The notes beneath the pieces are model-generated. The model made no database searches and was not told where the DNA came from. It was given only the letters and a program-made list of their open reading frames with translations. The position numbers were made by a program, and so were the translations under genes. 64,000 bases of DNA from Saccharomycopsis malanga (Eukaryota; Ascomycota; Saccharomycetes; Ascoideales; Saccharomycopsidaceae), in contig CP025321.1 of NCBI GenBank assembly GCA_004014935.1, positions 3,286,001 to 3,350,000 of the forward strand. The letters run 5' to 3'. Position 1 is the first letter of the stretch. Every line of letters starts with the position of its first letter. This document shows positions 20,310 to 30,619 of this stretch, piece by piece.

Positions 20310-22415
20310 CTATTCTGGGACAGAAGATAAAGGCAACTTTCCTGGAAGAATCTCTCCAATAACCTCTTCTTTAGCTCTGAGGTTCTGAATCATTTCCTTT
20401 CTGGTCCATTTTTTTTCACCGCGCAACACAGCCATTTCTTCTTCTTTCCGGTGGCGTTCCTTGCGCTCCTGGTCCTTGAGATCCTCTTCTTTAGCGTTTT
20501 TCTGTTCTTCACGAATGGATTGCATGTTAAGCTCGTGGTTAAGTTTTTCTTGTTCCAACTCCTTGTTAAAGTCTTCTAAAGACTTGAACTTTTTTGCTTC
20601 GGAGGCGCCTCTGCATCTGTTAATTTCATCCACGTAAGAGTCAAAATCCGGCGGAAGTTTCTTGTTCAAAGCCATTTCCACCAAATACAAGTTTTTTTTC
20701 TCCTCCAAAGTAAATTTTGTTTTCACCTGGCGCCGATTTCTGTTGGGAAATAGTTCTGCAATAATTGCAAAATCTGTTCCCCAATTGGTTAATGCCCTGT
20801 AGAACCTAACTGTTTCTTCAAACGACCATCTATCGGAGTACTGATGTTTGCTAAAGCTTCTACTGTGTATTGGATTTTCATAAGGGTTTTCGTTTTCTAC
20901 AATACGCTGTCGAGAATCGTTCAAGTTTTCGCGGGTGTCGTAAAACTTGGACTCAGCATTGACACTAATTTGGCCTTCCACCAAATTCAACTGAACATTT
21001 CTCACTGCTGGTTTTTCTTCTGGCTGATCAAACACACTGGTGCCTCCTTTGGGCTCTTCTCCGTTTTCTACAGAATGGAGATAATCCTCAAACAACACAC
21101 CTCGTTTTCTTGCTTCAATTCTCATGTGGCGTCGTTTCTGATTGGCAAGTCTACGTTTACGAGCACCTTCCTTGGCAAGCTTGAAATCTGTCGACACCTT
21201 GCCTATAGGCAACTGCGGAGCACAGAGCTCGCTTATGGTGAAGTTGTCTTCGTCAAGCTCAAAGTTCTGGAACAACTCCTCGTTAAGATGCACTGCACCT
21301 TTAGGAATCTGGCTGAGATCGCTGATCTTAAATGACTCGCCTATGTATTGTTTATACTTGTTGTAGTCTTCTTTGGAGATCTGGCGCACCTTGTTGGTGG
21401 AAACATCCAAGATAAGTGCTGTATCTACATTGGTGTCCAAATCTTCTTCTTCTGGCGACAAGGCTGTGTCAGGTTTGTCGTTTTCTGGTTCGCTTGATTT
21501 GACACGTCTGTTTCGACTTAATATAGGTATAAACTTGATGTTTTCCAACATTGACAGCGCAACTTGTACATCTTGCTGTTTACTACTATCGCTTTCTACT
21601 TCTGTTTCTGGACTAGAGCTTTTCCTAATGTTTGCAGGTGCCGGAATAGCAGACGATTTCTTACTGGAAACTACTGGTGCCAACGGAATGGCTGACGATT
21701 TCTTTACGGAAACTACAGAACTTGTCTTAGGACTGTTGCCAAAACTTGGTTTCTTTAACTGTCCCTTGACATCCAGGAAATTAGAGCTGGCCGCGAGCTT
21801 TCGTTTCTTTATAATATTCTGCGGCGTCTTTGTTATCACTGGAAGTACTGGCGACTGGACCTCTGCTTCGGTAGTGGTGCTAGCATTGCTACTGATTTCT
21901 GGCTCAGAGACTAGTCTGCCAAGCGGCTTTCTGTCCATTCTTGAAATGGACGACAACCGTCTTGTTCGAGTGCCTGTTCCATCAGGCATCCCCGTGTTGC
22001 TAGATACAGAAGATCTCCGTGACAGAGCTGTCATTAGTTTGATTGAAGACAGAATGTCATTTTGGTTATTTCCGTTGATTTTATCATCTTTTTGCTTGTT
22101 CCTCGTTATCTTAAGCTTCTCTGCTCCACTTTCTGACTTCACAGACGCCTTTGAAGAGAACGGCTGTTTGATAACCTTCTGGGCAAGGCTCTGTATAGAT
22201 TTGGCCTCAGCGGCCGCAACTTCTTGAGACGGTGTTGTTTCGAGTCCTGATGACAGCGGCAGACCAATTAAAGACGCCTGGCTGGAAGCAACCTGAGGAA
22301 GTGCCTCTTCTGGCCCTTGGCTGGATTTAACCGCCGGCTTGGGCGTCCTGTTTAATGCCTTGCGAGGCTTGATCTTCGGCGTGAATTTGGACTTGGATTT
22401 GTTCACAAAACTCAT
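20310..22415 (-). CDS. BDP1: Bdp1 (B''), TFIIIB subunit
   Basis: This 701-residue subunit of RNA polymerase III initiation factor TFIIIB joins TBP and Brf1 at tRNA and 5S promoters. The basic start FVNKSKSKFTPKIKPRKAL is the conserved Bdp1 N-terminus. A long disordered Ser/Lys-rich part runs to about residue 340, followed by the ISEL/QLPIGK segment. The extended SANT domain lies at about residues 524-575 (SDRWSFEETVRFYRALTNWG, then QVKTKFTLEEKKN), and a charged coiled C-terminus ends the protein. Baker's yeast Bdp1 is 594 residues; the extra length is in the disordered part. The ATG at 22415 is unambiguous. Confidence 0.94.
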   Translation of the reverse strand: MSFVNKSKSKFTPKIKPRKALNRTPKPAVKSSQGPEEALPQVASSQASLIGLPLSSGLETTPSQEVAAAEAKSIQSLAQKVIKQPFSSKASVKSESGAEKLKITRNKQKDDKINGNNQNDILSSIKLMTALSRRSSVSSNTGMPDGTGTRTRRLSSISRMDRKPLGRLVSEPEISSNASTTTEAEVQSPVLPVITKTPQNIIKKRKLAASSNFLDVKGQLKKPSFGNSPKTSSVVSVKKSSAIPLAPVVSSKKSSAIPAPANIRKSSSPETEVESDSSKQQDVQVALSMLENIKFIPILSRNRRVKSSEPENDKPDTALSPEEEDLDTNVDTALILDVSTNKVRQISKEDYNKYKQYIGESFKISDLSQIPKGAVHLNEELFQNFELDEDNFTISELCAPQLPIGKVSTDFKLAKEGARKRRLANQKRRHMRIEARKRGVLFEDYLHSVENGEEPKGGTSVFDQPEEKPAVRNVQLNLVEGQISVNAESKFYDTRENLNDSRQRIVENENPYENPIHSRSFSKHQYSDRWSFEETVRFYRALTNWGTDFAIIAELFPNRNRRQVKTKFTLEEKKNLYLVEMALNKKLPPDFDSYVDEINRCRGASEAKKFKSLEDFNKELEQEKLNHELNMQSIREEQKNAKEEDLKDQERKERHRKEEEMAVLRGEKKWTRKEMIQNLRAKEEVIGEILPGKLPLSSVPE

Positions 22416-23082
22416 ACTGATATCATAAAATAACTTGTTCTATCAAACCTTGCAAATCTCAGGCATCTGTTCCAGTTATACTGATTGTTTCACGGTCAAC
22501 AAGCCCATGCGTTTTTTAGCTTTGATTTCCACACTATTTGAAGGTTTTCGCGTATCTAGGAGGGAAAAGCGGGTGACCACTCTATTTTTTGTATGAGATG
22601 CTACTAGATAAATTATAGAATATAAATGTAGATTGGAAGTATTCAGATTAAATTAGGAGAGTACTAATAGATCTATGTAGTCCATATCATGGCTCCCCAG
22701 CAAAAGCATGACATAGCGGTTTAAAAATAGTATTTATGGCAAGTTTAATAAAAGTTGTTTCATTGTAAGATTTTTGGGTTTCCCTACTAAATTAAGTCAG
22801 ACAGCGTATATACACACTGGAATATTCTGTAGTTGAAAAGAGGACATTGATATACAACCTACACCATCAATTCTCTAGAGCAAAGCAACTGTGCAATCAC
22901 ACTGTACATTAGCCTATACAACACTGTATGAAATGATTATGCGTATAATCCAAGAATATGAGAAAAAAAATCATGTAGTGAATAAGTAGAAAAAAATGAG
23001 CCAAGAAATAACATAAACCATGTTCTGCTGGATGGTGTCATGAGAAAAATATCATAAAAAATAGGGTATTCAAACGAAATCA
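22416..23082. other. BDP1 promoter and yapsin 3' region
   Basis: No gene is seen between the BDP1 start and the yapsin stop. The sequence is AT-rich with several A-runs near 22960-23060. I find no motif worth naming. Confidence 0.35.
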
Positions 23083-24969
23083 TTAAAGGAAACAGACTGC
23101 AACGGATGCTAACATAGAGACAACCAAACCTGATAAAGAGAAAGAAAGTGCAGATGCCAAGTTTTTAGTGTTTCCACTATCACCACTACCGCTGCTTCCT
23201 CCACTGCCACTGCTGCCGCCACTGCTGCTTCCAGAGCTAGATCCTACAGCAGTGGTGCTGTCCACAATAGATCCAGAATAAGTAGCAGAGTATTGAGCGG
23301 CGGTGGTTGCACTAGGAACGGCGCTGGTGATAGGCTCGATATCTTCAGACTGAGAGTTGAGAACAGCCTGAGCCAATGAGATTTGGTAGTTTTCCAAATC
23401 ATAAACAACATAAGCTGCTCTTAAAAAGGAATCGCCTAAAATCAATCTGTTATCGTACGAATTTGGAATAGCCAAGGCACAAGTGCCTGATTTGGATCCA
23501 CTGGAACTGGTACTTAAGCTACTGCTGGAGCTAGAGGAAAGTTGCACCAAAAAGTTGTCCAATGGAACATGGATGACAGCACCAGTGAAGTTGAATGTGA
23601 CATTTATGTTTTGTTGGCCAGCAGAACATTTCATAGTATATAATCCAACGCTACTAGAATATTTAGCACCTACGCTGTTACCAATACTGTCGATCAAAGC
23701 AGCAGGCATGTAAGCCAAAGTAGTGCCGGAATCTAACAAGGCAGGATACTTGTTGGTGGAAATAGTCTTTGAGTTTACCGAATTAGCATTTGAGTTGACA
23801 GAGACCGAGGAAACGGTGATTTCAAATTTAATTGGAGAGTTGTAACCAGAGCTCTTCAAGGTATTGACAACCTGAACAGTGGTCAAGTCGCCTGTATATT
23901 TGGAATGGTCAATAGCACCAAACAAAATAGAGCCTTTAGAGTAATCTTCACCATTAAGATACAAAGAGTAGACGTTTCTAGCAATTAATCCTTCGCTAAC
24001 CATTTTGGCTGGCAAGTTGAGGTATGTGTAGCTGGAACCCACACTGTTAACGTTGGTGGTTTCTAAACCTTCCAAGCCAATACCAAGAACACCCATGGTA
24101 GAGTTTGTTTCGTTAGCCAAAGCAAAGGAAAACTTCTCGATACTAGTGTTACCCAACTTGATAGTGTCGTACGCCCAAGTACCAGAGGCAAAGGTGTTGT
24201 CACCGTACTGGATAAGGAAATCGGTATGGTTGTCATGGAAAGAAGAAGAATCAGAATCATCAAAAGTACCATATGTATTACAGTCCATGGTGGCTTCCGA
24301 AGAAGACACTTCTGTCGCAGAGGGCACGTCAAACGAGTTACTTCCAGCAACAGTGTAGCTGGTGTAACCTCCTCCGCCGCCCCCAATAGCGCTTTCCATA
24401 CTTCCAAAGGCACTTTCAATCTCAGAAAATATGTTTTTCTTGTTAGCATTAGCAGTCATATCGTCATTCGAGTTGGCAACCACCGTAGAAGTGGACGGCG
24501 CAGCAGTAACAGTGCTAGTTTCATCAAGCTCAGCATCAAGCTGGTCATGTCTCTTGAGAAGACCAAGAGCGTTCTTGACCTCTACACCGTATTTCTTGAA
24601 AGACTTTGAAGTAGAGTTTAATTTCTGTAGTTTAGCTTCAACTTCACGCGAATGATGAGAATTACTTCCCTTACAATAAGGATTGTCCGAGTTCATGACC
24701 CACAAGTCAGAAGAGCCGGTATCGATCAACACACCAACCTTCTGGCCAGGTGTACCCAACGTGATGTTGGCAAGATAAAAGGATTGCTCGTTCATAAGAG
24801 ACACTTCGACGGTTTTCCCATCTCTTTTGGAAAACTGTGTTCTCTTTTCAATAGAAGCGTCTTGCAACTGGGAGCCTCGAAGAATGTCGAAATCGAACTT
24901 GACCGGCTGATAAGTAGCATCGACAAGCGATATTAAACCACACAAGGCAGTAAGGGCTGAAAAATGCAT
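23083..24969 (-). CDS. GPI-anchored aspartyl protease (yapsin, Yps1/Sap9-like)
   Basis: This 628-residue pepsin-fold protease has a signal peptide (about 1-18), a short propeptide with KR at 42-43 and 48-49 (Kex2-type sites), the first active-site motif LIDTGSSDLWV (D83) and the second LLDSGTTLAYMP (D413). Between D83 and the YGD flap a long Ser/Thr-rich loop (about 100-245) contains LKRHDQ, a basic site of the kind at which Yps1 is cut into two chains. The C-terminus is a Ser/Gly-rich stalk followed by a hydrophobic tail (SALSFSLSGLVVSMLASVAV), a GPI signal. Yapsins act at the plasma membrane and wall, cut after basic residues and support wall integrity. The orthologue within the family is not certain. 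Confidence 0.9.
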   Translation of the reverse strand: MHFSALTALCGLISLVDATYQPVKFDFDILRGSQLQDASIEKRTQFSKRDGKTVEVSLMNEQSFYLANITLGTPGQKVGVLIDTGSSDLWVMNSDNPYCKGSNSHHSREVEAKLQKLNSTSKSFKKYGVEVKNALGLLKRHDQLDAELDETSTVTAAPSTSTVVANSNDDMTANANKKNIFSEIESAFGSMESAIGGGGGGYTSYTVAGSNSFDVPSATEVSSSEATMDCNTYGTFDDSDSSSFHDNHTDFLIQYGDNTFASGTWAYDTIKLGNTSIEKFSFALANETNSTMGVLGIGLEGLETTNVNSVGSSYTYLNLPAKMVSEGLIARNVYSLYLNGEDYSKGSILFGAIDHSKYTGDLTTVQVVNTLKSSGYNSPIKFEITVSSVSVNSNANSVNSKTISTNKYPALLDSGTTLAYMPAALIDSIGNSVGAKYSSSVGLYTMKCSAGQQNINVTFNFTGAVIHVPLDNFLVQLSSSSSSSLSTSSSGSKSGTCALAIPNSYDNRLILGDSFLRAAYVVYDLENYQISLAQAVLNSQSEDIEPITSAVPSATTAAQYSATYSGSIVDSTTAVGSSSGSSSGGSSGSGGSSGSGDSGNTKNLASALSFSLSGLVVSMLASVAVCFL

Positions 24970-25673
24970 GATAAAATGGTTGTAACTATAGTTTCTAGGG
25001 ATTTTAGGAAATTGTAAGCCTTGTGGTATTTGAATAACACTTTTATAGCCAAGAAAGTTGATACTATATGCCTTAAAAATTCAGTAGTATACCTCAAATA
25101 ACACTACCTAAATATGATAAAAACTGTTTCCTGTTTCAGCTGGGCCAATTTTCAAACAATAAACAATGAAATCTCGGTCCGACTTTGGTGCACACTTGAG
25201 ATTCAGAGAAACGGTTCAAATAAAGAGAATACTGTATATCTAGCTAAACAATATACTGAACGACAGTGCAAAGTCAGAAATTTATATAATTGTGAAAAGC
25301 AATGAATATAAATGGTTTTTGAAATGGTTTTCTCTCACTTTTCCGTTCTTTTGATAGTAGACAACTTCTTTTCTAGAAAGGAAACACTGTGCCACTACGT
25401 ATGACGTTTGCCAAAGTAAGGAACCAGACTGTAAAAGCAAACTGAACCGATATAGGTGGCAAGAGAAACTATTTGACGGTCAACCTGAACTTGAGATGCC
25501 AAGATGCTTTATGGGTGTTTCTACTACCATAGAAAGAGCCGCCACCGTTCGTTCCGCTTCCGAAAACAAGTAATTTTACCCTTCTTAACGGGATATCGAA
25601 AAGTGAAAAATACACGTCATCGTATTTAGTTGCCCCTAGAAAACCTTTCAAAACAGGATAAAAAAGAACCTCC

Positions 25674-25706
25674 TAGGGTAACCCTAAACAAGAGCTTCGC
25701 CTCTTG
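25674..25706. other. Palindrome TAGGGTAACCCTA plus hairpin CAAGAG/CTCTTG
   Basis: Two adjacent inverted repeats: TAGGGTAACCCTA (25674-25686) and CAAGAGCTTCGCCTCTTG (25689-25706), the second with a UUCG-like loop. Either could be a protein site or part of a small RNA; neither is recognised. Confidence 0.4.
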
Positions 25707-26114
25707 CAAAGCCAAGAGCCCTTACCAAACTGGGTGTCAATTATCCAGTAGAAAGTCAAAGGTGGCTGGTGGAAAGGCTGGTGGGCTTGGTAATATAGAG
25801 GCTTTTGGATATACGGCGGCGATGAAGGAGAAACCGGATGTGGCCGTAGTGGAACGTCACATCAAGGTGGTCATTAGATGTCCACGTAAAAATAAGACTT
25901 TTTATGTAGAATGAAGAGCACTCATATAAGAGATTATGTTACACTTAGCATCGTTTTTTCAAGGATAATCAACCATCTTTGGAAAAGCGATACTAAACAG
26001 TGTGATAGGATCTCTCTTATCTCCATTTGACAAAGATTTATAATTCCATCTGCCCATATTGAGACATCCACTACAAGCCAATTTTCAAATACGGAGAGTG
26101 TCTGCGACACGCAT

Positions 26115-26235
26115 ATCGAGGCATGCACAAGAAGCATGAAGATCGGAAAACAATATAATTTCTGCCCATGTCCACAGTATGTAGGATGGTTAAATGCACG
26201 CACGGCCATGCACCATGCATGTCTCTATGCATGAT
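26115..26235. promoter_or_regulatory. TGCATGCA-type motif cluster
   Basis: GGCATGCAC near 26120, then several GCAC/GCATG units from 26194 to 26233 including ACCATGCATGTCTCTATGCA. Efg1/Sok2/Phd1-type APSES factors bind TGCAT-core sites in yeasts, so this may be a control region for the yapsin or the Ser-rich gene. Confidence 0.4.
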
Positions 26236-26927
26236 TGACAGTCGCTCATAAACAATCTCATCGTGATAATATAGCCATAAAGCAAAGACATACAGAGACA
26301 AATTGCAAAAGAATCATTAGCAGCAGTGGAATTGTCAAGCAATCTTTTCTTTTTTGAACATTTTGTTCAGCTATTCACTTACAGGGTTGCCGTTTGATAA
26401 CAGCATGTCTAATGGTACTATACTACACTAGGACGTACTGAGGCTATTGTCATTGATTGGCATAAAACTAAAAGTATGGTGTCGACCAATTTCCAAATTA
26501 TTCATACACGGATCAGACAATTTTGGATTGTGATGGGCTGCAGCATTTGACCCCGATCCAATCTGGTTTAGGCTGCTTTTTAGCTTTTTAGCTTTTCTAC
26601 AAGACATTTTGTCATTATTGTTTCTATTGTGAAAGCCCCAGCTTTCATGGCAGCACTGTTTATTCTCTTAGCATCGAGCATTCCTAGCAGCCTGTCCTGT
26701 TGTCAAGACCGACAATCTTTTATGAAAAAGGCCACAGGCCCATCTAACTTTGTTTCTTTTCCTGTTCTCTTCAAACTAGAAGCTTATATTCTTGGCTATT
26801 TCCCAGGTGAAAAATACATTTTTTTTGCAAAAATTTTTTATTTTCACAATTTTTTTACTAAACATTTTTATGCTTAACCAACCATAGGACTTTTTTGGTT
26901 TCAACAAAGTGCTGAGTCTGCCCAAGA

Positions 26928-28133
26928 ATGTCTGATAGTCACATCATTCTTCCTTACACGAATCCGGCTGCAATACCTTCTTTTTCACATAAAAGACCAC
27001 TGTTCCAACATCATAGGCTCAGAAGTGGTTCTCGAAGCAAGTTACTTTTTGCCCCGAAGCCCAAGCTAGAACTCACTTGGAAATACTCCAACAATGATTC
27101 GTACAATAGCTGGGCAAATTCGCGTACTGAAGACGAGGGCTCATTATCTCCCAGCTCTCTTGACTGCGAGTTTCCAAGGAATTGTTCCTCAGAGCCGCTA
27201 AAACCAGTTGTCATCAGCGATACTTCCAAGGCCATGAAAGGATTGGTGCTTGCGAAAAAGGGCTCGTCCAATGAGCTCAGTTTGGAGAACAATAATGAGC
27301 TAGACGCATCTAGTTTGATAACATCTGCCCCGGTATTTTCTGTTTCGAAAAAGACTATTAGAAACAAAAGACACAGTGCTAATATGAGCCACGTTGTTAG
27401 CAATACCAAGGAAACCCCTGGTTTGAATAACGAACTCAAGAAGAGATTGAAGAGTTATGGGGATTTTTCAGTTGCTCTTAATAGACACAACTCTTCTTCA
27501 AACGTCAACTCTCCAAAAGACAGAAAACAATTTTTTCGCCACCATAGTTACAGCGGTCCTGATTCCCATGCAAACTATACTGTTCTGGAATCCAAAACTT
27601 CAAATCCAAAAGAAAAAAACGATTCTATTCCTAGTTTGGTATCTATGACCTCATTTGGCTCCACATCATCGTACGACTCCCAACTATCACTTTCTTCAAA
27701 TCCAAATGCTCTTGATCCTGCTCCATCATTGACATTCAAGCATAAATCATCTTCTACATCAAACAACACCCCTCCTCTCTATCGCCCTTCCTTCTCGGAA
27801 GCCGCCTTCAATTCTCCTTCTCAATCGTCCCATTTCAATCTCTTTCTCATGTCTGGGTTTGGACTTCTTAAATCAAAACCTTCTTCAAAGACCACAGTTG
27901 AGCCTGCAAGCATAAGCCCAACTCACACCGTCACGGAAACAATTCTTGTTGATCAAGACAGAAGCCCGTCGCTTACACCATCTATTGACAACCTCCATGC
28001 CAAATCATTGACCATTTCCAGCCCAACGACCTTGGCCCTTGATGGCGACAGTCGAATGGAGACCTTGAACATGGATGGAATTTACTTTGAGAGTTTGGAC
28101 AGAAGACCATCTCAAAACTACAATATGTTATGA
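26928..28133 (+). CDS. Ser-rich protein of unknown function
   Basis: I do not recognise this 401-residue protein. It starts at a clear ATG (AAGAATGTC). It is very rich in Ser, Asn, Pro and Thr and contains no transmembrane segment, signal peptide or enzymatic motif, so it is probably largely disordered. Features seen are a basic N-terminal part (HKRPLFQHHRLRSGSRSK, about 22-39), several RRxS/RHxS-like phosphorylation-type sites (for example RHSAN, RHNSSS, RHHSYS), SxSPT and TPS motifs near the end, and a conserved-looking C-terminus GIYFESLDRRPSQNYNML. Such a profile is common among kinase targets and cell-polarity or stress regulators, but function cannot be assigned. Over 400 codons without a stop, and codon use like its neighbours, argue that it is real. 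Confidence 0.75.
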   Translation: MSDSHIILPYTNPAAIPSFSHKRPLFQHHRLRSGSRSKLLFAPKPKLELTWKYSNNDSYNSWANSRTEDEGSLSPSSLDCEFPRNCSSEPLKPVVISDTSKAMKGLVLAKKGSSNELSLENNNELDASSLITSAPVFSVSKKTIRNKRHSANMSHVVSNTKETPGLNNELKKRLKSYGDFSVALNRHNSSSNVNSPKDRKQFFRHHSYSGPDSHANYTVLESKTSNPKEKNDSIPSLVSMTSFGSTSSYDSQLSLSSNPNALDPAPSLTFKHKSSSTSNNTPPLYRPSFSEAAFNSPSQSSHFNLFLMSGFGLLKSKPSSKTTVEPASISPTHTVTETILVDQDRSPSLTPSIDNLHAKSLTISSPTTLALDGDSRMETLNMDGIYFESLDRRPSQNYNML

Positions 28134-30619
28134 GTATTTAATGTTTTTTTATTGCTATTTTTATTGATATTTTTCTATTGCTTCTTTTTCTTGCTATTTT
28201 GGTTTGGTGTTGTTCTTCATGTACAGGTTTGGTTTTATCGTTTTCTGCTATTTATCTATATATTATTCATTTCATTGGGATCTCTCGATATTTCCAATAG
28301 TATCTTTATGTCCATAATATCGATGTTACGTATTTTTTACAATCTTACAAACACCCAATGTACCTTACCATTTTCAGATGACAGTATAGTGTGAATATCG
28401 TTACATGAAACTTTGCTATTTCATGGGCAGGCTTACAGTTTACGAAGACGATGACAGGAACTGGTTTTGCTGTCAAATAGTGTAATCCTTGCCAAACGGC
28501 TTCTTGCAAGCTTGGATTATCTGATCAGCACTAGGCAGAAAATGGGATATATCCGGTTGACTAGTGAAAACAAGGCTGTTTCAACAAACCCCTTTGTTTG
28601 TATTTTGATTAACATTGTAAAGACACCATCTCTACAAGCTATTTGTAGTGTTGCTAGGGTTTGTATAGAAAGGAGGAGAACCGTAGATATGAGAATCACA
28701 ACCTGTACAAGCAATTTGGCAATAAACCTGGCAAACCACTCGTACGTTGTCGTTGAGACGGAAGATCTGTTATTGTTTCATCAACCATACAATGTGTGGC
28801 CATAATATTCAAGAGCAAATAGCACCGGAAATCATCAGGTGAGTACACATCTTCCCAATTGCCCTTTAGTGCAATGAGAAGCCTGCTCAAAATGACAAGT
28901 GCACACAGGGTAGCATTAACAAATAGATAATCTCTTCTTGTTTCAAGGGAAAATTGTATATATAGATAGATTACAATAGTTGTTGCCAGAACGTGAAATT
29001 CTAGGAATTGTTATTGGAACCACTTTTAGTACACAGATAGTGCATTGTATTTGGTGGTCTTGAAAGATTCACCATCTCTGTTATAATATAGTAGTTTACT
29101 TTCTATTGCAACTTATAGATACATTCTTGTAAAGCCAAAAGAAGAAGCCAGGGTACTTCTATATGTTTTTTTTTAACGTGCATGCAAATGCAACAGTTGA
29201 GTGCATTACAGTGCAGTGCAGAGCAGCGCCGCGAAATGCATTAATCTGGCATACCTGCAGGATGATGCGACCACCATTTGAATGAATTCTTATTAATACA
29301 TCAGAATAAGGATTTTTTATTGGATGGTTTGGCTAATTAGTTGTCTCTGTTTGCTTTAGCATGTCTCGCTATGTTTTGCTTATTCTGACCCGTACCATGT
29401 GTGATTTTCCCCTTCAACAGAAAGAGCAATTACTTTTATTTTGGAATGCATTCGTTGGCATGCTCGCCTTTGATAGTCGTGGAGACATCAACAGCGAGCA
29501 GCTATGTTTGTATAGATGTCCTTTATAGTTTTAAATTATCTCAAGAGCAAAAAGCACGGGAGTACTCCGAAGTTTAAGACATTTCAAAGCCGTTTATATT
29601 AATCGCGACTTTGTCTAGCTTGTCAAGAAACTGTAATATCAGAACAATCTGGCATTTCAGGTATGTTGAAACCGAGGTTTGTTTGCACTGTGTATAGATG
29701 CTGATAAGTTCCTATTCTTTGCAAAGTTTAATATAGTACTGAACATTTGTTTAACTGAGTATACTATGATTCTTACATAGATGTAAAATTCATCTTACTG
29801 GTTGAAAACTTTATAGAAATGCTATAGCCTTTAACCCTTTCGAATTCCCCTTACAATACGTCTTATCTTTACTCCTCTGAAACGAAACACGTTTTATCGG
29901 TACTTTGGCATCTGCAAGTAAATTGCCAAACTTTTTACGTTGAGACTTAAGCAGTCCATGCCTCAAAGATGAAGATTGAGAAGAGTTTAGATACGGAACA
30001 TGCGTAGAAGTCAAAGCAATGTCAATCATTGACTCAGATTAAAGGTTGTTGATTAATGTAAGGATCCGCTGACAACCGTAAAATACCGGTACTATTTGAA
30101 ATTAGTGACTAGTCTATAATCATCACCAGGCTCTCTATAGTGAATGATGTCTAAGATTATCACAAATAACTGATTATCTTCATCTGGGTGTCTTGGTCAT
30201 CTACGAACAGTTTACCAAATAAGGTATTAAAGCCAAACCTCAAATTCGCAATCTTATCTTGAATAAGATGGCTAGAAGATGGTGTTCATCTTGCATTCCT
30301 TTCCAAAAGAGACAACAGGTTTCACACTGCCAGCAAGTAAGCCGAGAATTACATGTTGCTGTAACTGTTTTGGTCATCAAATAAAACAAAGCTTAAACAT
30401 ACGTGAACAAGGTATACATGGTAGAATTAGTGTATGGACAAAAGAGTGAAGTGAGCATGTCTTAATAAAGTGATACTAATACATTTTATGTTCACTACGG
30501 ATAAGAATCAATCAAAATGGATACAGTGGTGGATGTATACGATTAAAAATAATACATCAATTAATGGTATGATTGCAAATTGAATAAGATTATGTGCCAT
30601 TATGCCATTAATATTAGCA
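28134..30619. other. 2.5-kb gene-free stretch between two 3' ends
   Basis: The Ser-rich gene and the dioxygenase both end into this stretch, so neither needs a promoter here. The longest ORFs (for example 28467-28805, 112 codons) lack an ATG start. A cluster of TGCA motifs and GTGCATTACAGTGCAGTGCA occurs at 29180-29250. I recognise no snRNA, snoRNA, RNase P, SRP RNA or tRNA. See findings. Confidence 0.45.

Larger units (their letters stand above)
24970..26927. other. Yapsin and Ser-rich gene upstream region
   Basis: About 2 kb separate the divergent starts. It contains TTCTAGAA, a two-unit heat-shock-like core, at 25371-25378; a less AT-rich stretch at 25440-25915 with a palindrome and hairpin (reported in the findings); and a cluster of TGCATGCA-like motifs at 26115-26235. 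Several ORFs of 60-95 codons exist but begin without ATG or lack coding character. Confidence 0.5.

Noticed and set aside
26650-26877. 75-codon ATG frame with signal-peptide-like start (MAALFILLASSIPSSLSCCQ)
   Set aside because: The second half is translated T-rich simple sequence and no family is recognised. An intron joining it to the Ser-rich gene was considered, but no good 5' splice site is present.
28467-28805. 112-codon plus-strand frame in the empty gap
   Set aside because: Begins with TTG; the ATG-started part is 87 codons and shows no known motif.
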